NCBI GenBank assembly: GCA_903895845.1
Contig: CAITVK010000060.1
Coordinates: 1 to 34,455 of the forward strand
DNA from: an uncultured Chitinophagaceae bacterium
GTDB lineage: Bacteria; Bacteroidota; Bacteroidia; Chitinophagales; Chitinophagaceae
Length of the DNA stretch: 34,455 nucleotides
Direction: 5' to 3'
Numbering within the stretch: the stretch's first letter is position 1; the number at the start of each line of letters is the position of its first letter. The notes beneath the pieces were generated by a model. That model was given only the letters and a program-made list of their open reading frames with translations, did no database searches and had not been told where the DNA came from. A program made the translations under genes and the position numbers. Shown here piece after piece: positions 1-9,091 of this stretch.

Positions 1-1
1 G

Positions 2-115
2 GATTCTGTATGTTTTGGACTTTTAAGTGTATTTTTTTCGATTAATTCTTATGTATCAGCGAAGCAAAAGATGAGATGTACTGGTAATTGGTTATTGAAA
101 CCTGAAGATTTATGA
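2..115 (+). CDS. Possible C-terminal end of a gene cut by the window edge
   Basis: One frame is open from the first bases of the window to a TGA at 113-115, giving 37 codons that end in ...NWLLKPEDL. There is no start inside the window, so if real it is the tail of a gene lying to the left. The first half is hydrophobic and the end is charged. A 37-codon open frame can occur by chance in this AT-rich DNA and I recognise no family, so this is weak support only. Confidence 0.22.
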   Translation, partial: DSVCFGLLSVFFSINSYVSAKQKMRCTGNWLLKPEDL

Positions 116-203
116 AAATAATATTTTTTAATTTCAAAATAAAAAAGTTTTATTCCACAGAAAGCGTTACTTGACCAGATTATTAACAATAAATAAAAAA
201 ATT

Positions 204-866
204 ATGGTACTCAAATACCACGTTTCGCTAGAGTATCCCACCTATGAAAGTGATTTGAATGCACATGCTGATGACATGATCGAACTGAACAAGGGCAGCG
301 TATTCATGACCTTTGTTTTGGGTATCCAAGCAAAAAATCAGACCTCCGCTATTGCGTTTACGGCGTATAAGGACTTGATGCGGAGTGGCAAGGGGGGCGG
401 TGTATTGGGTGCATTGCCCGTGTTGACAGCCTATCCTACCACGCCTGCTCCTCCGCCGGTGTGCAATGCGGATGTAGAAAGCCTTTTTGGAAAAGTAGCT
501 CAGCAATGTGTAAGATCGGGTAAACTTACCGACGATATTGCCAAGGCATTGGGCATTTTTGAAGAAGTAACTACAGCTACTTTAGAAACGGGCACGCCCG
601 ATTTGTCTTTGAAAGTGATGAGTGCGGGGCATCCTACCTTGCACACCGCTATTGGCGGCTATGATGGCTTTGAAATCTGGAAGGATGCCGGGACAGGTTT
701 TGTATTTTTGAATGTGAGCAATGGTCCTAATTATATAGATAACTCTGCATTGCCAGCATCTGGCGTGGAAGTGATATGGAGATACAAAATTATTTATCGC
801 TATAAAAATGTACAGATAGGCAACTGGAGCAATACCATATCGGTGGCTGTGAAAGGAAGCGTGTAA
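204..866 (+). CDS. Hypothetical protein with C-terminal FN3-like part (family copy 1)
   Basis: A protein of about 220 residues with no signal peptide or membrane segment. I place the start at ATG 204, after an A-rich stretch, rather than at the TTG at 171, which would add 11 unlikely residues. The N-terminal half looks helical. It carries a Pro-rich patch (PTTPAPPPV) before a second helical part. The last 80 residues (GGYDGFEIWKDAG..., then VIWRYKIIYRYK and NWSNTISVAVKG) look like one fibronectin-III-type beta-sandwich, ending in the S-x-x-I/V pattern typical of the last strand. It shares this plan with the proteins at 9092 and 19476 but is more divergent than they are from each other. Function unknown. 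A terminator follows 67 bases after the stop. Confidence 0.7.
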   Translation: MVLKYHVSLEYPTYESDLNAHADDMIELNKGSVFMTFVLGIQAKNQTSAIAFTAYKDLMRSGKGGGVLGALPVLTAYPTTPAPPPVCNADVESLFGKVAQQCVRSGKLTDDIAKALGIFEEVTTATLETGTPDLSLKVMSAGHPTLHTAIGGYDGFEIWKDAGTGFVFLNVSNGPNYIDNSALPASGVEVIWRYKIIYRYKNVQIGNWSNTISVAVKGSV

Positions 867-932
867 CTAATGAGAATGGTCATGTATCAAGCAAAGAGGT
901 AATAATAAAATAAGATTCTTCAAATTAACAAT

Positions 933-961
933 AAAAAGGATGCCTAGAAAGCATCCTTTTT
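933..961 (+). terminator. Rho-independent terminator after the first FN3-like gene
   Basis: An 11-bp perfect stem (AAAAAGGATGC pairing with GCATCCTTTTT) with a 7-base loop is followed by a T-run. It ends transcription from the gene at 204-866. Confidence 0.85.
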
Positions 962-1135
962 TTAATTAAAACTAGTCCTACTGCTTTTGTTCTAATTTCC
1001 TATACTTGTCGTGCATTAGAAGGCATCAGAATAACTAAAGGAATGCACCCACAAACTTCTTTTTATTTAGAACTCACGTTAGTTATCTCAAACAGCTTCT
1101 AAATACTTACTTTTATCCTACTAATTATTCACTAT

Positions 1136-3463
1136 ATGAAAAATATATTCTTGCTTTTGCTTGTATTATTGGCTAATACATCCACCTTCTCTCAATCTAC
1201 CAAACTAAAAACACCTGATGGCAACTTTAGCTTTATACCACTTCGGGCAGACATCATCAAAGTAACGTTTCAGCCCAATGGTTACACCCACAATGAAAAT
1301 ATCAGCGATGCTGTCATCTTAAAACCTACGACTATTCCTTATAAATGTTCGGTTGTGCAAAATGGTAACGCTATTTTGGTGAACAATACGGTAACTATTG
1401 CTGGCACCCATCATACAGACAACTATAGAGGCATTTATTTTAATCTATCTGCCGATGAAAAGATATACGGTGGGGGCGAAAGAGCGTTGCCGCTAAACAG
1501 AAGAGGGTACAAACTGGAGTTGTACAATGCACCTTGGTATGGATATGGCGAGGGGGCAGACCATCTGAACTATAGTGTTCCATTTTTTACTTCCTCCAAA
1601 GGGTATGCGCTCTTTTTCGACAACCCATCGAGGGGATATGTAGACATTGGCAAGAAAGATTCGTCTGTTTTGGAGTATGGTGCCGTTAGTGGTGCACTTA
1701 CTTTCTATATTATTCTGGGCAAAGACTACAAAACAATGCTGCAGAACTACTATTCCCTCACTGGTACGCAACCTTTGCCCCCACGTTGGGCATTGGGCAA
1801 CCTGATGAGCAGGTTTGGCTATACCAGCGAGGCACAAGTAAAAGAAATTTATGGTAAGATGAAGACTGATAACATCCCGGTTGATGGCGTTATCTTCGAT
1901 CTGTTCTGGTTTGGCGATAGTATCAAAAACGGTTTAGGCAATCTGGATTGGGTTAACAAAACAAAGTGGCCAAATCCGAAGGGTATGATAGCCGATTTTA
2001 GAAAAAACAACATCAATACCATCCTTGTAACCGAACCTTTCATCGTAAAAAACACATTGGCCTACAATAGTTCAAAACCTTATCTGGCAACGGATAGTAT
2101 TGGTAATCCTTATCAGATTGCTGAGTTCTATTTTGGCAATGCTGGATTGGTTGACATCTTCAGGAAAGATTCTAAAGACTGGTTTTGGACGTATTATAAA
2201 AAACAAATGACCTTAGGGGTAGAAGGTTGGTGGGGAGATTTGGGCGAACCCGAAATGCATCCGACTGCTATGTTTCACAACCTGAAAGATTTTGGATATA
2301 ACAGACCCTTTGCCGCCGATGAAGTGCATAATGTGTATGGACATAACTGGACTAAGATGTTGTTTGATAAATATGCAACCGATTATCCCAACAAAAGATT
2401 GTTTAGCCTCAATAGAAGTGGATTTGCTGGCACCCAACGCTTCAGCATTTTTCCTTGGACGGGTGATGTAAGCAGAAGTTGGAGTGGACTGAAAGCACAA
2501 TTACCCGTTTTGTTGGGCATGAGTATGAGTGGCGTTCCTTATGTGCACAGTGATGTAGGTGGTTTTGCAGGTGGAACGGGGGATAATGAATTATATGTCC
2601 GTTGGTTGCAGTTGGCAGCTTTCACGCCCATCTTCAGGCCACATGGTACTGCCCTATTTGAGGTAGATAAGCAAGCATTCAGCTTTCCTTCCGAACCTGC
2701 ACTGATAGATGAGCCGTTTAAAACAATTGCTAAGAAGGTAGTAAACCAGCGTTACCAGTTTTTGGCGTACAACTATACCCTTGCCTATCAGCAAGCCAAA
2801 AACAAGCAACCTCTTATGCGACCCCTTTATTATGAAAACCCAACAGATTCCATTGCTTGCGCTACTACCCAAGAATATTATTGGGGAGAGAACATTATTG
2901 TGGCACCTGTGCTGGAAAAGGCAACCAATTTCAAAACAGTTTACCTGCCAATTGGCGTTTGGTACAACTATAACACCAAGGAAAAAGAGAAAGGAGAAAA
3001 ACAATTCAAAGAATCTGTCTCGCTCGATGCCATTCCTATTTACGTAAAGGCAGGAACCATCTTACCACTCTATAAAGAGAAAATTTTTACCAATACAACT
3101 GCCCTAAAGAATGATAAATTAACGATTGAATACTATCCTTCCAGCGAAAAGTCGGCCTATAATTTATATTTTGACGATGGAACAAGCAAGAATGCCTTAG
3201 TTTCAAACCAGTATGAATTGGTATCCTTCTCTGCTCAGACTATTACAGATAAAGGTTACATTTTTTCCATCAGTTCCAACCACGGAAACTATAAAGGGAA
3301 ACCAGTAAGCACCCTTTTTACCTTATCAATAGTGCAAACGAAGGCCTTTAAAAATGTATTTGTCAATGGAATAAAACAAAATACCTCGGTAGATTATACC
3401 AACAACACCCTTAATTTTCCAATCTGGTTCACTGGCACTCCATTGAAGATAGAAGTGAAGTAA
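1136..3463 (+). CDS. Secreted GH31 family glycosidase (alpha-glucosidase/alpha-xylosidase type)
   Basis: A 775-residue glycoside hydrolase family 31 enzyme, which removes alpha-linked sugars from oligosaccharides with retention of configuration. Residues 1-20 (MKNIFLLLLVLLANTSTFSQ) form a signal peptide, so it should act in the periplasm or on the outer membrane. An N-terminal beta-sandwich (about 25-210, with KIYGGGERALPLNRRG) precedes the TIM barrel (about 210-560). The nucleophile is expected at D368 in WWGDLGEPE and the acid/base at D444 in FPWTGDVSRSW. A C-terminal DUF5110-like beta domain follows (YYPSSEKSAYNLYFDDGTS). Substrate cannot be fixed from sequence: family members cleave glucosides, xylosides or galactosides. 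The gene stands alone, without a susCD pair, so it is not part of an obvious polysaccharide utilisation locus here. Confidence 0.93.
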   Translation: MKNIFLLLLVLLANTSTFSQSTKLKTPDGNFSFIPLRADIIKVTFQPNGYTHNENISDAVILKPTTIPYKCSVVQNGNAILVNNTVTIAGTHHTDNYRGIYFNLSADEKIYGGGERALPLNRRGYKLELYNAPWYGYGEGADHLNYSVPFFTSSKGYALFFDNPSRGYVDIGKKDSSVLEYGAVSGALTFYIILGKDYKTMLQNYYSLTGTQPLPPRWALGNLMSRFGYTSEAQVKEIYGKMKTDNIPVDGVIFDLFWFGDSIKNGLGNLDWVNKTKWPNPKGMIADFRKNNINTILVTEPFIVKNTLAYNSSKPYLATDSIGNPYQIAEFYFGNAGLVDIFRKDSKDWFWTYYKKQMTLGVEGWWGDLGEPEMHPTAMFHNLKDFGYNRPFAADEVHNVYGHNWTKMLFDKYATDYPNKRLFSLNRSGFAGTQRFSIFPWTGDVSRSWSGLKAQLPVLLGMSMSGVPYVHSDVGGFAGGTGDNELYVRWLQLAAFTPIFRPHGTALFEVDKQAFSFPSEPALIDEPFKTIAKKVVNQRYQFLAYNYTLAYQQAKNKQPLMRPLYYENPTDSIACATTQEYYWGENIIVAPVLEKATNFKTVYLPIGVWYNYNTKEKEKGEKQFKESVSLDAIPIYVKAGTILPLYKEKIFTNTTALKNDKLTIEYYPSSEKSAYNLYFDDGTSKNALVSNQYELVSFSAQTITDKGYIFSISSNHGNYKGKPVSTLFTLSIVQTKAFKNVFVNGIKQNTSVDYTNNTLNFPIWFTGTPLKIEVK

Positions 3464-3472
3464 CCATATAAT

Positions 3473-3509
3473 AAAATAACCCGATTGACAGGATCAATCG
3501 GGTTATTTT
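3473..3509. terminator. Bidirectional terminator between convergent genes
   Basis: A 16-bp perfect stem (AAAATAACCCGATTGA against its complement) with a 5-base loop has A-runs on one side and T-runs on the other. It can serve both the GH31 gene (+) and the DUF2480 gene (-), whose ends face each other here. Confidence 0.85.
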
Positions 3510-3539
3510 GTTAACGTATAACGTAATACTTAAAACCTA

Positions 3540-4052
3540 TTACTCTTTTGCTTTCTTATAAATGGGTACTGTGCTACAGGGTTCTCCATACATAATACTC
3601 TTTGCGAATGGTCTGAGCTTAGCTGTCACTTCTACATAAGCACTTTCGGGTATTGATACCTCTCCACAACCTTTTACCACCACTCTTTTATCCAGATACT
3701 CCTCTCCTTTAAAAGTAGTGAGCTTTCTAGTTATCAATGTAGAGATTAACTGCGCTTCATTCCCAAAAACAACCTCTTTAGCCACAGGTTGCAGATAATT
3801 AGCCGCCAACATATATGCCCACATTGGTATGACTGCGTCTGCGGTGCAGGTAATGGCCACATATTTACTTTGATATTTTTCCCATTCTGTAGTTTGTAAC
3901 GCAGCTCGGTAGTCTTTTTCTTTTAAAATCAATCCCATAAAAAGATACTCCTTCAAATCAAAAACCAATATCTCTCCTTTAGGATAAAACTCCTCCAGAT
4001 CTAATGTTATAATCCCACTTTCTGCTACTTTATTTACGATTGTTGCTTCCAT
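3540..4052 (-). CDS. DUF2480 family protein
   Basis: A 170-residue protein matching the DUF2480 family, which is found mainly in Bacteroidota and has no assigned function. Recognisable stretches are the N-terminal NKVAESGIITLDLEEFYP, the middle VAITCTADAVIPMWAYML, and the C-terminal VVVKGCGEVSIPESAYVEV and MYGEPCSTVPIYKK. The length is typical of the family. Two conserved-looking cysteines sit in the KGCG and EPCST motifs. There is no signal peptide, so it is probably cytosolic. The gene is a single unit, bounded by a shared terminator at its 3' end. Its promoter region lies inside the inverted repeat at 4073-4220. Confidence 0.88.
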   Translation of the reverse strand: MEATIVNKVAESGIITLDLEEFYPKGEILVFDLKEYLFMGLILKEKDYRAALQTTEWEKYQSKYVAITCTADAVIPMWAYMLAANYLQPVAKEVVFGNEAQLISTLITRKLTTFKGEEYLDKRVVVKGCGEVSIPESAYVEVTAKLRPFAKSIMYGEPCSTVPIYKKAKE

Positions 4053-4072
4053 CGTCTTAATTATGATTAAAC

Positions 4073-4220
4073 TGATTTGAATGAATTAAATGATTCACTC
4101 ATCAAATACGAAATTACATCTGTTCTTATATTTTTGTTTGCGCTAAATGCAAAAAAGAAGGCTTCCCGTTTATTGGGAAGCCTTCTCTCTTTGAATAAAT
4201 CATTTAATTCATTCAAATCA
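4073..4220. repeat. 23-bp perfect inverted repeat enclosing a terminator
   Basis: Positions 4073-4095 (beginning TGATTTGAATGAATTAA) are the exact reverse complement of 4198-4220. The 102 bases between them contain the strong terminator hairpin at 4156-4186 and the upstream region of the DUF2480 gene. The whole 148-bp unit could be a small non-autonomous element or simply an extended RNA stem. No target-site duplication was evident. Confidence 0.7.
4156..4186 (-). terminator. Terminator of the peptidyl-prolyl isomerase gene
   Basis: A 12-bp GC-rich stem (AGAAGGCTTCCC) with a 7-base loop is followed on the minus strand by a T-run. It lies 48 bases beyond the stop of the isomerase gene. Confidence 0.85.
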
Positions 4221-4233
4221 TACTTATCATGAA

Positions 4234-6333
4234 TTAATAAAATTTACTTCTATAATCCTTAATGGTTGCAGCTTTACGCAATGCATCACCACCTCTGTAG
4301 AAAGCTGAACGTTGTTGTTGCAATAAGGTCTGCTTCAAAGTCTGCTCATCTGTAGTTGTAGATTTTGCTCCTATGTTTTCTACTCTGATTGCATATACTC
4401 CACTTGATCCTGCAATCGCTTCACTCACTTTTCCTTTTAGATTTTTGTTGAAAGCCGCACCAATTACTTTGTTTTCCATACCCAATCCAGGAATGAAAGC
4501 ATTCGTAAATATTAGGCTATCCGCTTTTGTAACTGGTGTACCTGTACTTTGACTGATTGCTTCTAAAGATGCTCCCTTGAACTTACTTTCTATAATTTGT
4601 TTCGCTTTCTTTTCGTTACGTGCCAACGATTCAACCTGAGGACGTAGTACAGAAACATCTGGTAAACCAGGTTTGTTGATACTTGTTTCAATAGCAACAA
4701 TGTATTTGTCACCTACTTCAAATGGTTCAGAAACATCTCCTTTATCGTGTGTATAAACCCAACGAACTAGCTCGCGAGATTGTCCTAGTGCACCAACATA
4801 AGAATCATTTTCCTTTATTTCATTTGCAGTTAAACCTGCTTTATTAATTTTCTTGGCATTATCATTAAAATCTTGCAAGCTTTTGTTTTGTGAAGAGAAC
4901 TGAGCAGCAGCAGTGCTTGCAGCAGAAACTGTTTCTGAACTAGCAATAATTGGTTTTGCCAAGTAAGCAATCTTATAGGCCGGTTGAGGATTCTTTTGTC
5001 CCAAAACTTCTATGTAGTGATAGCCATAATCAGTTTTTACTACACCCTTGCTACCAACAGCTTTGTCAAAAGCAAACTCATTAAACTCAGGAACCATTTG
5101 TCCTTGTGGGAAGAAATCATAAACACCACCCTTATCCTTACTTCCTGGGTCAGCAGAATATTTTGCACAAAGCTGATCGAAGTTTGCACCACCAGCAATA
5201 GCAGTTTGTATGCTATCAGCCAATTTCTTTGCTACGCTATCTTCTTTAATTTGCTGACCACTCTTTGGATCTGTCGTAGCAATCAAGATATGACGAACCT
5301 TTGCACTGTCTGGCCAGTTCTTTGTGCCAATCAATTTTGCAATAACATAATTATTTCCGTCTAAATAAGGACCATACGTCTGACCAATACCCAATTTGAA
5401 GATGCTATCTTTCTTTGCTGACTCAACTTTTGCTTTAGAGAAATAACCATTTTTGAAAGCTATCTCACTTCCAACTTTTCCTAAGTACGCTTTTTCATCT
5501 TTTGTAGCAACAAAATCACCTTTCAACGCGCTGATAGAAGCCAATGTTGCAGCACTATCTGCTCCACTTGGTGTTGCATCAAATGCTACATAGGTAATAC
5601 CCCTTGTTTCCTCTTCTTTGTCGTATTCTTTGTGGTGTTTTTGCGCATAAGCCACAATTTCATCATCAGATACCTTAATTGTAGAGTCTATTATAGTATT
5701 ATATGGAACCGCTACATAGCTAATAGATGCAATTGCATTGTTATCTGCTTGTGTTTTTTCAACTAACCATTTTGGTATGTACACAGAATGTTGCAACAGG
5801 TCGCTATATTTTGACCGTAGCTTCTGTTCGATAGTTGGTTTAAGATAAGCTTCATTAATCATCTCAATTTGCTCAGCATTCTTGCTCTTTTTTACTTGAG
5901 TGATGATTTGTTTTGCTTTATCTACATCAAATACACCTGTTTTTTCGTCGGTAAATTCTCTTTTTAACGGAGATTGTTGTGGATCGAACAAGATATCAGA
6001 CAATTCTTTATCACTAACAGTCAATCCTAACTTATCATATTCCTGGTTGTTGATGATACGTTCAACATCTTGGTTCCATACATTAGGAATCAGTTGCTCT
6101 CTGTTCCCAGCTTGCTGACCATACAATTTTTGCATCGTAGCCAACTCATTTTCAAAGTCAACACGTTCAATAGTTACACCATTTACTTTTCCTAGTGTAC
6201 TTGTATTAGTAAAAATACCGCCTCTTCCTCCACCAAGTGCCCTATCTTGTAGGATAAATGAAATTAAAGCAATAGCAATCAGCCCAAACATAATCCAGGC
6301 ACCCTTATCACGAATCTTTTGAATAACAGACAT
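4234..6333 (-). CDS. Membrane-anchored peptidyl-prolyl cis-trans isomerase, PpiD/SurA type
   Basis: A 699-residue periplasmic folding factor that assists outer-membrane and secreted proteins. It has a short cytosolic N-terminus, one membrane anchor (about 13-30, WIMFGLIAIALISFILQD) and a SurA_N/PpiD-like helical chaperone region (about 45-200). A parvulin-type rotamase domain spans about 345-445, starting VRHILIATT and containing FDQLCAKYSADPGSKDKGG and the closing GYHYIEVLG. A long C-terminal part follows that resembles the PpiD tail (VGDKYIVAIE, ESKFKG, ADSLIF). Length and architecture suit the Bacteroidota PpiD-like family. The exact family name is an inference; the rotamase fold is clear. 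It is a single-gene unit with its own terminator. Confidence 0.9.
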   Translation of the reverse strand: MSVIQKIRDKGAWIMFGLIAIALISFILQDRALGGGRGGIFTNTSTLGKVNGVTIERVDFENELATMQKLYGQQAGNREQLIPNVWNQDVERIINNQEYDKLGLTVSDKELSDILFDPQQSPLKREFTDEKTGVFDVDKAKQIITQVKKSKNAEQIEMINEAYLKPTIEQKLRSKYSDLLQHSVYIPKWLVEKTQADNNAIASISYVAVPYNTIIDSTIKVSDDEIVAYAQKHHKEYDKEEETRGITYVAFDATPSGADSAATLASISALKGDFVATKDEKAYLGKVGSEIAFKNGYFSKAKVESAKKDSIFKLGIGQTYGPYLDGNNYVIAKLIGTKNWPDSAKVRHILIATTDPKSGQQIKEDSVAKKLADSIQTAIAGGANFDQLCAKYSADPGSKDKGGVYDFFPQGQMVPEFNEFAFDKAVGSKGVVKTDYGYHYIEVLGQKNPQPAYKIAYLAKPIIASSETVSAASTAAAQFSSQNKSLQDFNDNAKKINKAGLTANEIKENDSYVGALGQSRELVRWVYTHDKGDVSEPFEVGDKYIVAIETSINKPGLPDVSVLRPQVESLARNEKKAKQIIESKFKGASLEAISQSTGTPVTKADSLIFTNAFIPGLGMENKVIGAAFNKNLKGKVSEAIAGSSGVYAIRVENIGAKSTTTDEQTLKQTLLQQQRSAFYRGGDALRKAATIKDYRSKFY

Positions 6334-6366
6334 AATAAATAATTATTAATTAATTTTTTAGGATGG

Positions 6367-6374
6367 CAAAAATA
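6367..6374 (-). promoter_or_regulatory. Candidate -7 box for the isomerase gene
   Basis: On the minus strand the sequence reads TATTTTTG, matching the Bacteroidota -7 consensus TAnnTTTG, 34 bases before the start codon. No clear TTG -33 box was found at the usual distance. Confidence 0.4.
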
Positions 6375-6914
6375 GGGGAATAATATGTTTAAAAAATATG
6401 TGGAAAAAACAGCCTAATTCAAGCTGCTTTTATCATTCGTTATGTTAACAAATAGTAAGGCATTTTTTTTATTCTAATGCGAGTAACAAATCTCACTTTT
6501 CAAAATAAAATAGTACACATTAAACATGTTTATAACCTCCTTTTCTGGTGTATAACGGTCAATTTTTCATTTTTAAAAGGGGATATTTGTGTAATAAATA
6601 GATTTTAAAATTCTATTGAAAAGCTTACGCAGGATTTTTTTATCCTTAGTTATGCATGTTAGCCCAATATTAATATAGTGTGAACTCTTGAATGTGCTAA
6701 TTGCTTTTAAATTCATATTGTTCTGTTCAAAACTCACTCAATCCCTTATCTATAAAGGATTGTAGTTTGTTTATTAAATGTTAGTACGAGTGAATAACCT
6801 TCATCTTATTAACTTCGCTGCCTGTGTAAAACTAAGTTTTCCCGATATCCACATGCATAATAGTAGTAGTGGGTTATATAAATAAAGTATTATTAAAGAA
6901 GTATTACAAGAGTT
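6375..6914. other. AT-rich intergenic region between divergent genes
   Basis: About 540 bases between the divergent isomerase and nadA genes. I see no supported ORF, structural RNA or repeat array. It must hold the nadA promoter, but no good TAnnTTTG box was found close to the nadA start. Confidence 0.5.
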
Positions 6915-7922
6915 ATGAACATTGAAAAAGCAAAAGAAAAAATTTTTGAAAATGGGTACCTTAATCTCGATGTAGATCCTTCTTTGGATTTATTTGAGGA
7001 AATTGAAAAACTGAAGAAAGAAAAAAATGCCATTATTCTGGCACACTTCTACCAGGAGCCCGACATTCAGGATATTGCTGATTATATTGGAGATAGTTTG
7101 GGACTAGCTCAAAAAGCGCAGAGCACAGATGCCGATATGATTGTGTTTGCAGGGGTTCATTTTATGGCCGAAACAGCAAAAATCCTGAACCCGACAAAAA
7201 AGGTTCTCCTCCCCGATTTGAACGCTGGATGTTCTTTAGCTGATTCTGCCCCAAGAGACCTGTTTAAGGCGTTTAAAGAGAAGCATAGCGACCATTTAGT
7301 AATATCCTACATCAATTGTTCGGCAGACATAAAAGCATTAAGCGACATTATCTGCACAAGTAGCAATGCTGAGGCCATCATTAATAGTGTTCCTGCCGAT
7401 CAACCGATTCTTTTTGCGCCCGATAAAAACTTAGGGGCGTACCTTAATAAAAAGACCGGAAGGAACATGTTGCTATGGAATGGTGCTTGTATGGTTCATG
7501 AGATATTCAGTCTGGAAAAGATTACAAAACTAAAAATAAGACATCCCGAAGCGCAGGTTCTTGCGCACCCTGAATGTGAAGAAGCCATACTTAGAATTTC
7601 TGATTATATAGGAAGCACCACTCAGATACTCAAATATTCAGTTGCTTCGGAGTGTAATACCTTTATTGTGGCAACAGAAACGGGTATTCTGCATCAAATG
7701 CAAAAAGATGCCCCAAATAAGACGTTTATTCCGGCTCCGCCTACAAACAATTGTGCGTGCAACGATTGTCCACACATGAAGCTAAATACACTAGAAAAAC
7801 TATACTTATGTATGAAGTATGAACAGCCAGAAATACTGATGGATGAAAACTTACGTATAGCCTCTAAAAAACCTATTGACAGAATGTTGGAGATTAGTAG
7901 GAAAGCGGGACTATTAGGGTAG
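6915..7922 (+). CDS. nadA: Quinolinate synthase NadA
   Basis: A 335-residue quinolinate synthase. It condenses iminoaspartate with dihydroxyacetone phosphate to quinolinate in de novo NAD synthesis, using a [4Fe-4S] cluster. The N-terminal [20 protein letters not shown] motif is diagnostic. The three expected cluster cysteines are visible at C106 (NAGCSLAD), C192 (WNGACMVHE) and C285 (the last Cys of CACNDCPHM). [10 protein letters not shown] and TETGILHQM are also typical. There is no nadB or nadC next to it. nadD, a later step of the same pathway, lies 5 kb to the right in a separate unit. A decayed copy of this gene's 3' end occurs at 8901-8952. Confidence 0.97.
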   Translation: MNIEKAKEKIFENGYLNLDVDPSLDLFEEIEKLKKEKNAIILAHFYQEPDIQDIADYIGDSLGLAQKAQSTDADMIVFAGVHFMAETAKILNPTKKVLLPDLNAGCSLADSAPRDLFKAFKEKHSDHLVISYINCSADIKALSDIICTSSNAEAIINSVPADQPILFAPDKNLGAYLNKKTGRNMLLWNGACMVHEIFSLEKITKLKIRHPEAQVLAHPECEEAILRISDYIGSTTQILKYSVASECNTFIVATETGILHQMQKDAPNKTFIPAPPTNNCACNDCPHMKLNTLEKLYLCMKYEQPEILMDENLRIASKKPIDRMLEISRKAGLLG

Positions 7923-7946
7923 CCCTAATAAGCGACTTTCTAAATA

Positions 7947-7986
7947 AAAAACCTCTTTTGTCCAGACAAAGACAAAAGAGGTTTTT
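7947..7986. terminator. Bidirectional terminator after nadA
   Basis: A 16-bp perfect stem (AAAAACCTCTTTTGTC and its complement) with an 8-base loop is flanked by A- and T-runs. It serves nadA (+) and the facing gene at 8018 (-). Confidence 0.85.
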
Positions 7987-8017
7987 GTTATTAAAAAGCC
8001 AGTATATAAATATGTTG

Positions 8018-8578
8018 CTAGAAAGCTTCTTTACTTTCAGTTTTTGGTTTAGCATTGTTTATTCCCGCCATAAATTGAAAAGCCTTTAAAAACCTTTGTT
8101 CAATATTTTCTTCCTTATTCAACTCCTTAGCAGATACAAACCAAATTTTTGTGCGTACGTGGTTGGTATAGTAAGCAGTTTTTGGTTGGTTTGTTTTACT
8201 GTTTATTTCTTGAAGAATAACTTTGTTTTTATCGGTTTTAAAATCAAAAACATCATTGCTACCTGCCAAACTTGTTATTCCAGTCAAATCATCAATTCTA
8301 AAAGTGTAAATGTTTGTAAGCTTACTTCCCCCTTTTAAAACACGGGTTTCTTGAATTTTAATAGTATCTCCTCCATAGTAATAGGTTTGATACTTGATAG
8401 CTACCTCTGTTGCTGCCTTAGATTGGGGCTTGTAGGTAACTTCGGTACCACCATACTTTTCAATTTTCTGCCTAATCCAATCTTTAGTGGTTTGTTCAGT
8501 TTGGGCAGTAACATTCAGGGAAAGCACCATAAGGGATACCCCTGCTACGATTTGTGTAATTTTTCTTGTTGTTGTCAT
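8018..8578 (-). CDS. Small secreted protein of unknown function
   Basis: A 186-residue protein with a clear signal peptide (residues 1 to about 26, MTTTRKITQIVAGVSLMVLSL then NVTA), so it is probably periplasmic. The mature part alternates polar beta-like stretches (VAIKYQTYYYGGDTIKIQETRV, split by charged turns) and includes FRIDDLTGI and TAYYTNHVRTKIWFV. I recognise no domain. The spacing of short strands is compatible with a small beta-rich fold, but that is a guess. It is convergent with nadA and shares its terminator. Because it lies between nadA and the nadA remnant, it may have arrived when that region was rearranged. Confidence 0.72.
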   Translation of the reverse strand: MTTTRKITQIVAGVSLMVLSLNVTAQTEQTTKDWIRQKIEKYGGTEVTYKPQSKAATEVAIKYQTYYYGGDTIKIQETRVLKGGSKLTNIYTFRIDDLTGITSLAGSNDVFDFKTDKNKVILQEINSKTNQPKTAYYTNHVRTKIWFVSAKELNKEENIEQRFLKAFQFMAGINNAKPKTESKEAF

Positions 8579-8900
8579 TGTTATTTTTGTTTTAAGTGTG
8601 TAAATTTTATGGAAAATAAATTAGTTGGATGAGTAATTGTGAATACATTAAAACCATTATCCAAATAAGCCTATGCAAAGAAAGATTCCTGTATCCGTCT
8701 CAAAAATAAGGGGATTTTGTATTATAAATTTGTTATTAAAACAAAAAACTAGTTAAGTCGGTAGAAACGTGAAACAGTAATTTAAACAAAGAAATCTGTA
8801 GAGTGAGCATAGTAGTTATTTTACTGTCATTAACAGACAAGAATGTAGAATAAAGTTTAACAGTTAGAAGCTTTTTGGAAGAAAAAATGAAATTCTAATT

Positions 8901-8952
8901 CCTTATTGATAGAATGTTTTGGATAAGTAGGAAAGTAGGACTATTAGGGTAA
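8901..8952 (+). pseudogene. Decayed copy of the nadA 3' end
   Basis: These 52 bases match 7871-7922, the end of nadA, at 42 of 52 positions. The translated tail is nearly the same (IDRMFWISRKVGLLG against [15 protein letters not shown]), including a stop codon at the same place. An in-frame TAA a few codons upstream shows it cannot be expressed. It is followed by its own terminator-like hairpin at 9004-9041. Confidence 0.75.
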
Positions 8953-9079
8953 TTGATAATTTATACTTGACAGTTAATATACAAGTTGGTTGTTTATTAA
9001 TAGAAATGGTTTTAGATACTTTTATTTATCTAAAACCATTTTTTATTTTATTGAGTTCTTTAATTATAAATTATCAATT
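8951..9079. repeat. 15-bp inverted repeat enclosing a hairpin
   Basis: AATTGATAATTTATA at 8951-8965 is the exact reverse complement of 9065-9079. The space between holds the terminator-like hairpin at 9004-9041. Both arms are pure AT apart from one base, so a chance match is possible. The arrangement resembles that at 4073-4220. Confidence 0.45.
9004..9041 (+). terminator. Terminator-like hairpin after the nadA remnant
   Basis: A 15-bp perfect stem (AAATGGTTTTAGATA and its complement) with an 8-base loop is followed by a T-rich tail on the plus strand. It probably belonged to the gene whose remnant lies at 8901-8952. It may also act weakly on the FN3-like gene facing it. Confidence 0.65.
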
Positions 9080-9091
9080 AATAACTATTAA

